DNA of 64,000 nucleotides from Brevundimonas terrae (GTDB taxonomy: Bacteria; Pseudomonadota; Alphaproteobacteria; Caulobacterales; Caulobacteraceae), in the NCBI RefSeq assembly GCF_011761985.1, contig NZ_JAASQT010000002.1, forward strand, positions 682,001 to 746,000, written 5' to 3'. Numbering within the stretch: position 1 is the first letter of the stretch; every line of letters starts with the position of its first letter. The notes beneath the pieces are model-generated. The model did no database searches and had not been told where the DNA came from. It saw only the letters and a list, made by a program, of their open reading frames with translations. The position numbers and the translations under genes were made by a program. Positions 51,988 through 59,908 of this stretch are shown piece by piece.

Positions 51988-52898
51988 TCGGCCAGCCCGT
52001 CATAGGCGAGGATGATACCCGTGCAGCGGGCGGCTTGTAGCGGGGAAACGACGATTGAGGCAGCGGGCTGCTGAAGGTCCACATCCTGTACGCCGTCCGG
52101 ACAGAGGGCAGCAGTCAGGGCGGCGCGGGTGATGTCGCGTCCCAAGCGATAGGAACGGGCCAGATAGTCATCCAGCCGGCGGCGGGCCTCGGCCATCACC
52201 ACATCGCTATCGGGGCCGGCAAAGGTTTTGATACGGGCCTGAACCTTGAAGGTCAGGATTTCAGCCGACTGGACGATGACGTGATCGGTCAGGGGTCTAA
52301 CATCGTCATCGGACACTACGGCCTTGACGCGATCCAGAAGGGACTGGTCGGCCGTCCCGTTGCCGTTGCGCGACAAGACGGTGACCAGAACATCACCCGC
52401 CTGCGGGCTGACACACGAAGCATCGAGAACCAGAGGCGAGGCCTCGCGGGCGAACTTCACATAGGCACCGGCGGGACCGGCGACCGAAAAACCTTCAGGC
52501 CCCATCATGGCCCGTTCGCGTAAGGAGTCATCGCTTTCCATCACGGCAGGGGTGCCGTTGATCGGATCCGCGGGCGTGATCTCCATACGCAAGGCAAAGG
52601 GGGCCGCTACAACATCGAGATCGGCACCGATGGCATAGGGCAGGGTCATGGCCTTGGCGGCATCATTGATGCGCTGGCGCAGGTTCAGTTCGCGATAGGC
52701 GAACGCATGGATCAGCTTGACCAGTACTTCGCTGTCGTCCTGAAGCACCGGTGCGGTTTCAGGAGCGAGGGCAATCAGGTCGGCTTTCAGGCCCGCGACA
52801 ATGTCTTCGAAGCTCAGGGTTTCGATAACGGCTGGAAACGGAAGCCGTGACAGATCAACGGCGGTCGTGCCGCCAGCGGGGCCGGAATATTGGGTCAT
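51984..52898 (-). CDS. Baseplate assembly protein J
   Basis: 304 residues of the gpJ family: TAVDLSRLPFPAVIETLSFEDIVAGLKADLIAL, RINDAAKAMTLPYAIGADLDVVAAPFALR and VLSRNGNGTADQSLLDRVKAVVSDDDVRPLTDHVIVQSA. First gene of the J-I-H-G late operon. The start codon is preceded by a hairpin and no strong Shine-Dalgarno, with the late dyad 57 bp upstream. Confidence 0.93.
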   Translation of the reverse strand: MTQYSGPAGGTTAVDLSRLPFPAVIETLSFEDIVAGLKADLIALAPETAPVLQDDSEVLVKLIHAFAYRELNLRQRINDAAKAMTLPYAIGADLDVVAAPFALRMEITPADPINGTPAVMESDDSLRERAMMGPEGFSVAGPAGAYVKFAREASPLVLDASCVSPQAGDVLVTVLSRNGNGTADQSLLDRVKAVVSDDDVRPLTDHVIVQSAEILTFKVQARIKTFAGPDSDVVMAEARRRLDDYLARSYRLGRDITRAALTAALCPDGVQDVDLQQPAASIVVSPLQAARCTGIILAYDGLAE

Positions 52899-52941
52899 GC
52901 CTGGATAGGGCCGTGTGCGGCCTATCCGGGCGAGGATGCGG

Positions 52942-52967
52942 TGTTGTCAGGTCCACCCGGCACAACA
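52942..52967. promoter_or_regulatory. Late-promoter dyad, copy 2 (before J)
   Basis: Same 26-bp TGTTGT-N14-ACAACA dyad. The centre is about 56.5 bp from the J start codon, exactly the spacing seen before V. Confidence 0.8.
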
Positions 52968-52979
52968 AGGGAGGCGGGC

Positions 52980-53669
52980 TTAGAGCCGCCCTTCCATGTG
53001 GGCATAGACGAGTTCCATGGCGGCTTCGTCGTCGGCCTGACTGAAGCCCAACAGCTCGCGCTGGGGATATTGCGTTTCGGGACCGTCAGGCACCACGCGG
53101 TCCTTCAGACCGAAATGGTGGATGCGGGCGAGGCGGCTGGCCCGGCTGGTGAACTCGACATAGGCCTCGTCCATGGTTGAACCGGCCTTCATGTGTTTGG
53201 CGGTGCGTAGGCCGGTGAACATGGTCTGTGCCTTGCGCCGGACGCTGCCTTTGCGGGCTTTTATTGCGCCCGCTATTGGGCCGGGATCGGCACCGCCTTC
53301 GGCTGGCAGGTGGCGGGCAATTCGGTCGGCGCGGAATGTACGAAGGCCCTCGGCCTCGCGGTCAAAGCCGGTGAGCATGTTGCCCTTGCGCACCCAGCTG
53401 CGCATATCGACCAGTCGTTCGTCTCCGCTGCCCTTGCGATAGAGGAAGCGGATGGCGCGACTGGCAGGCTTTTGATCCTTGCGGGGTTTACGCTTGGGCC
53501 ATGGTGAGCCGTCGGGGGCCTTCTGGGCGCGGATACGCTGTTGCTGGGAACGACGAAGCTGAAAGGCCAGACTGCGGGTCAGGCGACGGCGCTCGGCATC
53601 TTCAAGTCGTTCCAGATATTGCGAGACAGCCTCGCGATAGATCAGCAGGTCATCAGCACGATCTGCCAT
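52980..53669 (-). CDS. Tail completion / virion morphogenesis protein S
   Basis: 229 residues of the gpS family. It has YLERLEDAERRRLTRSLAFQLRRSQQQRIRAQKAPDGSPWPKRKPR and a C-terminal ARIHHFGLKDRVVPDGPETQYPQRELLGFS, the family hallmark. A 40-nt hairpin repeat containing the ribosome-binding site precedes its start by 8 nt. Confidence 0.92.
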   Translation of the reverse strand: MADRADDLLIYREAVSQYLERLEDAERRRLTRSLAFQLRRSQQQRIRAQKAPDGSPWPKRKPRKDQKPASRAIRFLYRKGSGDERLVDMRSWVRKGNMLTGFDREAEGLRTFRADRIARHLPAEGGADPGPIAGAIKARKGSVRRKAQTMFTGLRTAKHMKAGSTMDEAYVEFTSRASRLARIHHFGLKDRVVPDGPETQYPQRELLGFSQADDEAAMELVYAHMEGRL

Positions 53670-53676
53670 TGTTTTT

Positions 53677-53716
53677 GCCCTATCTCAGCCGACGCGGTCG
53701 GCTGCTACTTGAGGGC
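53677..53716 (-). repeat. 40-nt hairpin repeat, copy 1 (before S)
   Basis: On the mRNA strand, outer arms GCCCT...AGGGC enclose an inner 8-bp stem CAGCCGAC-CGC-GTCGGCTG. The 3' arm AGGGC serves as Shine-Dalgarno for S, 8 nt from its ATG. Related copies occur at 54253 and 56485. Confidence 0.75.
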
Positions 53717-53756
53717 ATGTATGTTTGCCCAAACGCTTCGCCATGTGGGGGCATGG

Positions 53757-54245
53757 TCAATCCACATCGTGATCGCAGCGCGCGATCAACTCGTCGTCCA
53801 GATATACCCTGTGCAGCGGGGCGGACTGTTCCAACGCGAACGGAACCGGCTCTTCTGGACGGGTCATGTCGTGACCGCCATCGGGACGCAGTTTAAGTGC
53901 TACGGCTTCATTCAAAGGAATGCGGATCATGATGTCGGCCTTGCCGTCATCGAGCAGCTCGACCTCCCATTCTATACCGCCATTATCGGCGGTCAGGGAA
54001 AGCAGTTCTGATTGCCAGCGTGCCACCCATGCCATCAGGGGCACTGTGATTTCATCCAGCGACCAGGCGCAATCCAGAATGGCCATGACCAAGGTGTAGC
54101 GATACTCGAAGCCATGTCCGATGCGGGCCGTTCCGATCAAGCTGCCAGACGGAATGGCAAAATGCATATCGGCAGGGTTCTGGCCGATGCCGCGATGCGA
54201 CAGGGCCGCCGTCATGTGGTCCTTCAGGCTATTCAACTTGCGCAT
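53757..54245 (-). CDS. Tail completion protein R
   Basis: 162 residues of the P2 gpR family. It reads MRKLNSLKDHMTAALSHRGIGQNPADMHFAI and later YRYTLVMAILDCAW. Its ATG overlaps the Rz1-like stop, and a hairpin repeat copy lies inside the end of the Rz1-like gene. Confidence 0.85.
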   Translation of the reverse strand: MRKLNSLKDHMTAALSHRGIGQNPADMHFAIPSGSLIGTARIGHGFEYRYTLVMAILDCAWSLDEITVPLMAWVARWQSELLSLTADNGGIEWEVELLDDGKADIMIRIPLNEAVALKLRPDGGHDMTRPEEPVPFALEQSAPLHRVYLDDELIARCDHDVD

Positions 54246-54586
54246 TATTCTTGCCCTAACGCATCCGACGCGGTCGGCTGCTGCTTGAGGGCTAGTTTGG
54301 AAAACTTCATCAGATCAGACTGCTGACCGAGCAAGGTGTCCACGGCCAGTTGGCGGGCGGCATCGCAGGCGACAAGGGCGGCACCTCTCTGGACCAGCAA
54401 GGTTTCCAGATCGCCTGTGGTGACTAGGCCTTCAGGAAGGCGTGGCAGGTGGCACGGCTGCATGGCCTGTTGCGGGATCGGTCTTAGCGGTGGGCTGACG
54501 GCAGATGGCGGGCCGGAGCTGGCACAGGCTGTCATCAGCAAGGCGCAAGCGATCAAGGCGGGCAGGGTCAACGGGCGAGTTTGCAT
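54245..54586 (-). CDS. Outer spanin lipoprotein (Rz1-like)
   Basis: 113 residues. The signal peptide and lipobox LLMTAC are followed by Pro-rich sequence (SSGPPSAVSPPLRPIPQQ). It starts inside the Rz-like gene in another frame, as lambda Rz/Rz1 do. It connects the outer membrane to the inner spanin for the last lysis step. Longer than lambda Rz1 because a C-terminal helix follows. Confidence 0.8.
   Translation of the reverse strand: MQTRPLTLPALIACALLMTACASSGPPSAVSPPLRPIPQQAMQPCHLPRLPEGLVTTGDLETLLVQRGAALVACDAARQLAVDTLLGQQSDLMKFSKLALKQQPTASDALGQE
54253..54292 (-). repeat. 40-nt hairpin repeat, copy 2 (before R)
   Basis: Same outer arms GCCCT/AGGGC, inner stem CCGAC-CGC-GTCGG. It lies within the last codons of the Rz1-like gene and ends 8 nt before the R start, so AGGG is again the ribosome-binding site. 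Confidence 0.75.
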
Positions 54587-54902
54587 CGGGGGCCTCGGCG
54601 GCAGCGGTGGCGGACTGGAAGGCGATCTGTTCGGCGGCGCGGATCTGGATGGTGACCTGTTCGACCCGGCGCAGGGTATCGACGGCCCCCTCGGCCTCGA
54701 TGCGTCTGGCGCTGGCGTCTTGGCGGGCCGTATCGACAGACTGTTCGGCGCGGGTCAGGCGCTTGGCCATCAGGTCGAAGGGATCGAAGCGAAAGCCCAG
54801 CCCGTCCAGCACCACATAGACGGCCAGCACGGCCAGAAGACCGACGATCAAAGACACGGCGATGCCGACCGGCGTGCGGAAATTGAAGGTTCGGCCCGTC
54901 AT
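54432..54902 (-). CDS. Inner spanin (Rz-like)
   Basis: 156 residues. One N-terminal membrane segment (VGIAVSLIVGLLAVLAVYVVL) precedes a long periplasmic coiled coil (AEQSVDTARQDASARRIEAEG...IRAAEQIAFQS). This is the i-spanin plan. The partner lipoprotein is nested in its 3' half. It overlaps the endolysin stop by 4 bp. Confidence 0.8.
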   Translation of the reverse strand: MTGRTFNFRTPVGIAVSLIVGLLAVLAVYVVLDGLGFRFDPFDLMAKRLTRAEQSVDTARQDASARRIEAEGAVDTLRRVEQVTIQIRAAEQIAFQSATAAAEAPDANSPVDPARLDRLRLADDSLCQLRPAICRQPTAKTDPATGHAAVPPATPS

Positions 54903-55282
54903 GGATAGGCCTTGCGGTCGAGTTCGAAGTGCGGGCCGTCACGCAGGCGCGGCCAGTCGCCACCCCAGATGATGGGGGTGTTCAGTTCCTTGGCAGCCTG
55001 TTTGAAGGCGGCGGCGATTTTGGGATAAAGCGGCCAGTCCCAACGCACCGTGCCATCCACCCATGCGGCGATATCGACGGCGTGGCCGGTCAGATGGCGG
55101 CTGTTCTGGGTGCGGCTGGCACCGGCCTTGACCAGCTCCTTTTGGCGAGCAGGCGTGCGCAGGCCTTCGGTGATGGTGAAGTCGATGCCGGTGATCTGGA
55201 TGGCGCGTTCGACCACGGCCACCAGATCAGGGTGTACGCCCTTCATCCGGTCGCGCGATCGTTGGCTGAGACGATAGGTCAT
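54899..55282 (-). CDS. Endolysin, M15 family peptidase
   Basis: 127 residues. SRTQNSRHLTGHAVDIAAW carries the zinc-ligand motif (HxxGxAxD) and DGPHFEL the last His, typical of VanY/M15 D-Ala-D-Ala-type or L-Ala-D-Glu peptidases. It cuts peptidoglycan cross-links at lysis. No signal peptide, so release depends on the holin. ATG 55282 has GAGAGG upstream. Confidence 0.9.
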   Translation of the reverse strand: MTYRLSQRSRDRMKGVHPDLVAVVERAIQITGIDFTITEGLRTPARQKELVKAGASRTQNSRHLTGHAVDIAAWVDGTVRWDWPLYPKIAAAFKQAAKELNTPIIWGGDWPRLRDGPHFELDRKAYP

Positions 55283-55518
55283 AGCTTGTTTCCTCTCCAT
55301 GCGCGGACAAGCGCGATGATGTGTTCGGCGGTCGGGCCGATCAGGTAGAAGGCGATGAGGGAGCCGAGCAGCAGGATCAGGCGTTCGGAGATCGAGCGCA
55401 GATCACCTTCGGGCAGGCGGGCAATCAGGCTGTGCAACTGGAACAGAATCCAGATCGTCACGCCCCAAGTGAACAGGCGTCGCCAGAACCATTGGGCTTC
55501 GGGCAGGGGCTGGCTCAT
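55279..55518 (-). CDS. Holin-like two-segment membrane protein
   Basis: 79 residues with hydrophobic segments WRRLFTWGVTIWILFQLHSL and LILLLGSLIAFYLIGP. It lies immediately upstream of the endolysin gene with ATGA overlap, the usual holin place. Holin function is inferred from topology and position. Confidence 0.65.
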   Translation of the reverse strand: MSQPLPEAQWFWRRLFTWGVTIWILFQLHSLIARLPEGDLRSISERLILLLGSLIAFYLIGPTAEHIIALVRAWRGNKL

Positions 55519-55754
55519 CGACCCTGATCCTTTTCCAACTGGCCGCGTATCCATGCGATATCGCCCTGAATGTGAGAGACGCGCTCTTCCATGCGGGCAA
55601 AGTCACCGCGTGTGATGGGGGCGACCGTGGCCTCCATGGCTTCGACGCGGCTGAACAATCCGCCGATAGCGATGGCCACGATGAGGATTTGCACCCCGAC
55701 CGCGAAGCACAGCTGAAGCAGGCTGATTGTGATGGTGAAAGGGGACTTGTTCAC
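55515..55754 (-). CDS. Small membrane protein of the lysis module
   Basis: 79 residues from GTG 55754. One membrane segment (LLQLCFAVGVQILIVAIAIGGLF) is followed by an amphipathic helical tail (RMEERVSHIQGDIAWIRGQLEKD). It resembles XhlA/haemolysin-like holin accessories in plan, reversed in order. ATGA overlap with the holin-like gene; 4 bp after the X stop. Confidence 0.65.
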   Translation of the reverse strand: MNKSPFTITISLLQLCFAVGVQILIVAIAIGGLFSRVEAMEATVAPITRGDFARMEERVSHIQGDIAWIRGQLEKDQGR

Positions 55755-55758
55755 GTCA

Positions 55759-55977
55759 TCAGCTCCATAGCTGGACCATGGGGACGGGGGCTGTGCGGGT
55801 GGCATCGGCAGGAACGAGGACGCTTTGGCCGTGGCGCAGGAAGCAACCCTGATCGGCAAGGCCGGGGTTCAGGTTCAAAACCTGCTCGACCACAGGTGCC
55901 GCGCGGCCAAGCGTTCGCCAGACCAGCTGGTCGACGGTTTCGCCCTCGATGGCGGTAACAGGCAGGGTGCGGGTCAT
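55759..55977 (-). CDS. Tail protein X (LysM-like)
   Basis: 72 residues of the P2 gpX family: VTAIEGETVDQLVWRTLGRAAPVVEQVLNLNPGLADQGCFLRHGQSVLVP, a LysM-like fold. Joins the hub/tail tip. Its ATG shares one base with the L stop. Confidence 0.92.
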   Translation of the reverse strand: MTRTLPVTAIEGETVDQLVWRTLGRAAPVVEQVLNLNPGLADQGCFLRHGQSVLVPADATRTAPVPMVQLWS

Positions 55978-56465
55978 CAGATGACCTCGGCGATGATGCG
56001 AGGGCGGCCCAGAAAATCGCGGACGGCATAGGTGACGTTGCGGCGATGGACATCGATGTCGGCGGACAGTTCCTCGACACGCTCCATGCCGGCCGTACGG
56101 GCCGATTGGCCCATCTGGCGATCGGCAAGGTCGGCGGCGATGACGGAATGCACGGCGCGCGCCCAGCGGATCACATAGTCGCTGATGTCATCAACCTGAT
56201 GGCGGGCTGGCACATTGGCGAGCGTAAGGTGACCGGCGCGGGTTTGTTCATGCCGCCAGCCTTCCAGTTCGACCATGATGTCCAGCACCGCATTGCGGGC
56301 GACATCGCGTAGGCGCTCGACCGTTACGACCTGATCGACACGCAGGGATTTTCGCAGCTGGTCGAGATCGATGTCCGGCCAGAACGGGCCACAGACGATG
56401 ATGCCACCTTCTGGGGTTTGTCCGGATGCGGGAATAATCGGCGTGGGGTTGAAGGGACCGGTCAT
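55977..56465 (-). CDS. Head completion/stabilisation protein L
   Basis: 162 residues of the gpL family: FWPDIDLDQLRKSLRVDQVVTVERLRDVARNAVLDIMVELEGWR and the C-terminal helix. It stabilises filled heads. A 40-nt hairpin repeat lies 20 nt before its start. Confidence 0.92.
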   Translation of the reverse strand: MTGPFNPTPIIPASGQTPEGGIIVCGPFWPDIDLDQLRKSLRVDQVVTVERLRDVARNAVLDIMVELEGWRHEQTRAGHLTLANVPARHQVDDISDYVIRWARAVHSVIAADLADRQMGQSARTAGMERVEELSADIDVHRRNVTYAVRDFLGRPRIIAEVI

Positions 56466-56484
56466 GGCTGGCTTTCTTTTGGAA

Positions 56485-56524
56485 GCCCTATCGCTCGTGA
56501 CGCGGTCACTCGCTGCTTGAGGGC
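56485..56524 (-). repeat. 40-nt hairpin repeat, copy 3 (before L)
   Basis: Outer arms GCCCT/AGGGC as in copies 1 and 2. The inner stem is GTGAC-CGC-GTCAC, so three stem bases have changed while pairing and the CGC loop are kept. It ends 20 nt before the L start. Confidence 0.7.
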
Positions 56525-56665
56525 GGCCTTACTGAGTTTAGGAGCCTGCCGGCCCTTCGTTGCTTTGCCAGTCCGGATACGGGGTGGGGGGCTGGACGGA
56601 CGATGCAGACGGGCGAACCCGCTGATGTCGGTCCAGCCCCGCCCCGAGCGCCGGGGGGCGAGGTC

Positions 56666-57691
56666 TTAGGCGTCTTTCGACGCCGTGCTTTCGGTCGAAG
56701 TGTTGTCAGAAGTGTCGGTTTTGGTTGCCCCATCGGTCGAAACCGTTGCGCTATCTTCCGTAACCGTTGCGCTTTCTGGAGATTCCATTGCGGCCTTGGT
56801 CAAGGCGCGTTGCAGGCGCTCGATGTCTTTCTTGACGCCGACGCGCGGGCATTTTTCGATGGCGGCCAGATACTCGCGCAGGGCGGTTTCCTGACGGGCC
56901 TTCAGATCGGCGGCGTCTTCCTCGTTGGCCTCGGCCAGCACCGCACGACCCATGGCCTTGTGCAGCTTGGCTTCGACCTCGTCGTGAAGATCGACATCGT
57001 GATCTGCGACCAGATCCTGAAGCATGGGCAGGACAGCCGCATCGAAACCCGCATCCTTGGCCAGTCCCAGATCATAGAGACGGATGGCCTCTTCGCAGAT
57101 CTGGTCGATGGCAAAGGTGATAGGGTCGCGGTTGAACTGTGCCGGCATATCCAGACCATGGATCATGGTGTGTTCCAGCATCGGCAGGGCGGTCATGTAG
57201 TCGCCCACATCGATCGTCCACGCCATGATGGTGGTGAAAACCTGATCGAGCGGGCCACGTTCACCCTGCCCAGCGGCCAGCACGCCATCGCACCAACCCT
57301 TATAGGCGGGCAGCATCAGGCGCTTGGCCTCGACCTTGCGATCGGTGGCCTTGATGTCCTTCAGGCGGCGACGGTCGTCTTCCAGCTGGATGACGATCTT
57401 GGCCACATCCGGCGACAGGCTGATGTCGTCCATAAGCGAGGCATCGGCAGACAGGCCGGAAGCGGCCAGTACCGCACCGGCACCGGAGGCGACCAGATAG
57501 GCCTTGCGGCGTGCCGCTGGTGACGTGTGACCCGGTTGGGGAGGCGGGACAGGTTTTTCCGCCCTGATGACCGGAGCGGTCATCAGGGGGCGGCGACGGT
57601 TCAGAATGGCGGCCTTGGCCTTGGCATCAGCTTCGGCCTTGTCGCGGGCCTTGGCTTCGGCTTTGGCCTTGGCGTGTTCGGCGGGGGTCAT
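56666..57691 (-). CDS. Terminase endonuclease subunit M
   Basis: 341 residues of the gpM family, the small terminase subunit: LKDIKATDRKVEAKRLMLPAYKGWCDGVLAAGQGERGPLDQVFTTIMAWTIDVGDYMTALPMLEHTM. The N-terminus is an Ala/Lys-rich coiled extension, and the C-terminus an unusual Ser/Thr/Glu-rich tail. It cuts cos sites together with P. Confidence 0.9.
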   Translation of the reverse strand: MTPAEHAKAKAEAKARDKAEADAKAKAAILNRRRPLMTAPVIRAEKPVPPPQPGHTSPAARRKAYLVASGAGAVLAASGLSADASLMDDISLSPDVAKIVIQLEDDRRRLKDIKATDRKVEAKRLMLPAYKGWCDGVLAAGQGERGPLDQVFTTIMAWTIDVGDYMTALPMLEHTMIHGLDMPAQFNRDPITFAIDQICEEAIRLYDLGLAKDAGFDAAVLPMLQDLVADHDVDLHDEVEAKLHKAMGRAVLAEANEEDAADLKARQETALREYLAAIEKCPRVGVKKDIERLQRALTKAAMESPESATVTEDSATVSTDGATKTDTSDNTSTESTASKDA

Positions 57692-57736
57692 GATCGATTA
57701 TCCGCTAGAGTTCAGGGATGCGGGCGAGGAGGGCGA

Positions 57737-58765
57737 TCAGCCCTCCTGCACCTCGATCTTTTCGATCAGCAGGGCGAAGTCGTAGTTTTCGACGACATAG
57801 GCCTCGTTGACCGACTCGAACGTCTCGACGCGGTTGCGCTTGGCATTGTCGACGATGGTCTTGCGCCGGGTGTTTTCCTGTTCGTAGATCGACAGGTTAT
57901 CCAGACGGGTGATCAGGATGGTGCCCGCCGGGAAGAACGGCACCTGAGCGACCTGTTTGCCGCCTAGCGTCTTCTTCGACATCAGGATATCGGCAGCGAT
58001 CTTCTCGGTCGGCTTGTCCTCGCCGTCGACCATCGGGAAGTATTTCTCGTGCAGCAGACCGGCACCGACGATGCACACCAGTTCGGTGTCGCCCTGTACC
58101 CATTCGGGCATGAATTTAGCGATGGCGTCATAAACGAGGGCGTCGAGGTTGCGATAGTCGCCGCCGGTCGGCTTGACGATGATCTTGCCGGCCTCAGCCG
58201 TGCCTTCGTCAAAGACATGGGTCGGGCGGTTCAGACGGATCTGTTCCAGCCAGCCGATATTGACGTCCTGCAGCAGCGAATAGGTCGCGCGGTCGGTCTG
58301 TTTTTCAGCGGTCAGACCGTTCCAGCCGATCATGATGCGGTCGCGGGCCTGTTGCTGGGTGACCTGATTGCGCAGACGGGTCTGGAAGTCCTTGAACTTG
58401 GCCCACAGGTCCAGCTTGGCATAGGTGACGTGGGTGTCCGAGTTGGTCTGTTTGCACTCGTAACGGTCGGCATCCAGCGTGGTCGGGTCTTGGGTGTCGC
58501 GGTCCTTGACGTCCGTATCGGTACGACCGGCCAGCGTGCCGGCAATGCCGAGGCCCAGCTTTTCGCCCGAGGCCTCATCGACCGGCACGATGTTAATCTG
58601 GCCGAGGAAGGCCGAGCTTTCGCGCTGTTTGTCGATCAGGATTTGCTGGACAGAAGGGTCAACGGTGAACTGTTTTTCACGGATGACGGTGTTTTCGTCG
58701 ACGTTGTTCAGCTCGGCCTGACGCGACAGCCAGGTGGTGTAGAGCAAGCGGGTTTTGGTTTTCAT
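57737..58765 (-). CDS. Major capsid protein N
   Basis: 342 residues of the gpN family (HK97 fold): INIVPVDEASGEKLGLGIAGTLAGRTDTD, LDLWAKFKDFQTRLRNQV, MIGWNGLTAEKQTDR and MPEWVQGDTELVCIVGAGLLHEKYFP. Builds the head shell on the O scaffold. Confidence 0.95.
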   Translation of the reverse strand: MKTKTRLLYTTWLSRQAELNNVDENTVIREKQFTVDPSVQQILIDKQRESSAFLGQINIVPVDEASGEKLGLGIAGTLAGRTDTDVKDRDTQDPTTLDADRYECKQTNSDTHVTYAKLDLWAKFKDFQTRLRNQVTQQQARDRIMIGWNGLTAEKQTDRATYSLLQDVNIGWLEQIRLNRPTHVFDEGTAEAGKIIVKPTGGDYRNLDALVYDAIAKFMPEWVQGDTELVCIVGAGLLHEKYFPMVDGEDKPTEKIAADILMSKKTLGGKQVAQVPFFPAGTILITRLDNLSIYEQENTRRKTIVDNAKRNRVETFESVNEAYVVENYDFALLIEKIEVQEG

Positions 58766-58824
58766 CGGGACGTGTTCCGGAAAGGGAGAAGCTGTTCAGG
58801 CGTGAAGGGGTGAGACCGGGCGGA

Positions 58825-59745
58825 TCAGCAGTCGGTCAGTTCGAGACCGTCGCCGCCGGCATGCAGGGGGCGTGTGCGGTATCCATTCTCGGGCGTGTTT
58901 TCGAGGTCGGTTTTCAGCGCGTTGAACTGGGTTTCCAGACGCGCGAAGCGGGCATTGGTGTCCTGCTGGCCATCCGTGATGACCTTGCCGATCTGGGTGC
59001 TGAAATCCTTCAGGGCCGATGCCAGTTGGACATTGTCGCCGGAGGCTTGGGCAGGCGTCTGGGTAGAGGCCTGAATCGATGCCGGTTGAGCAACCGTGGT
59101 GTTGGCAGGCGCATCGCCACCCAAGCCCAGAGCGCGGGCAAAGGCATTGGCGATCTTGTCGAGTGCGGTTTCGGTCGGTTCTGACGCCTGTTCCAGTTCG
59201 AAGCTGGTTTCTTCAAGGGCACTGAAGATGCAGGTCGGATGCTTTTTACGGCTGTCCAGTTCGGCCTTCAGGGTTTTGGCAAAGCCATTGGAGCCGCTGT
59301 GCGAGAATTGCAGGGCTTCGGTGCCGAGCGAGGCCGGGCTGTCGGTGACAGCCAGACCCATCAGATAGGCCTTGCCGGTGTTGGAGAAGTTCGGCTCGAT
59401 CTCGATCGAGGTGAAGATCTTCTGACGGGCCTTGTTGAAGGTGACCAGTTCGTCGGTCGGATCGATCTGGGCATAGAGGGCCAGACGTTTTTCGTCCTTG
59501 CCGTCGATGCGGATGGTGTCTTCCTGAACGCGAGCGGCCAGAACATCGCCATAGGCCTTGAACGGGCCATCGCCGGTATAGCCGCGGATATGTTCCATAT
59601 TCACGCGGGCGGCATAGGTTTCGCGATCATACGAAGCGGCGGCCTGTTCCAGCCATGCGCGCTCGATCGTGCGACCGTCCGAAGCGGTGGCACCCTCGAC
59701 GGCAACGCGGAAGAAGCGGGACTTGTTGGCGGTCTTGTCGGCCAT
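58825..59745 (-). CDS. Capsid scaffolding protein O
   Basis: 306 residues of the gpO family. The N-terminal serine-protease-like part reads SRFFRVAVEGATASDGRTIERAWLEQAAASYDRETYAARVNMEHIRG and the C-terminal part is a helical scaffold. It matures the capsid. ATG 59745 was chosen; the frame stays open to 59823. A late dyad lies 94 bp upstream. Confidence 0.92.
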   Translation of the reverse strand: MADKTANKSRFFRVAVEGATASDGRTIERAWLEQAAASYDRETYAARVNMEHIRGYTGDGPFKAYGDVLAARVQEDTIRIDGKDEKRLALYAQIDPTDELVTFNKARQKIFTSIEIEPNFSNTGKAYLMGLAVTDSPASLGTEALQFSHSGSNGFAKTLKAELDSRKKHPTCIFSALEETSFELEQASEPTETALDKIANAFARALGLGGDAPANTTVAQPASIQASTQTPAQASGDNVQLASALKDFSTQIGKVITDGQQDTNARFARLETQFNALKTDLENTPENGYRTRPLHAGGDGLELTDC

Positions 59746-59838
59746 GGCGGTTCTGTTCGGTCCTGAGTGGGCGCACCGTTCGGGCGCATTGGAGACCGAC
59801 AGATCACCGCTGTGGCGGGTCACTTCTCAAGGTGCCGA

Positions 59839-59864
59839 TGTTGTCAGGTCCACCCGGCACAACA
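59839..59864. promoter_or_regulatory. Late-promoter dyad, copy 3 (between O and P)
   Basis: Third identical 26-bp copy, in the divergent gap between O (minus) and terminase P (plus). The centre is about 57.5 bp from the P start codon and about 106 bp from the O start. In P2 the same gap carries the divergent late promoters for O and P. Confidence 0.8.
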
Positions 59865-59908
59865 GCAGACGGTGAGGGTGGACAAGACGCGCGGCTAGCG
59901 TCCGCGCC

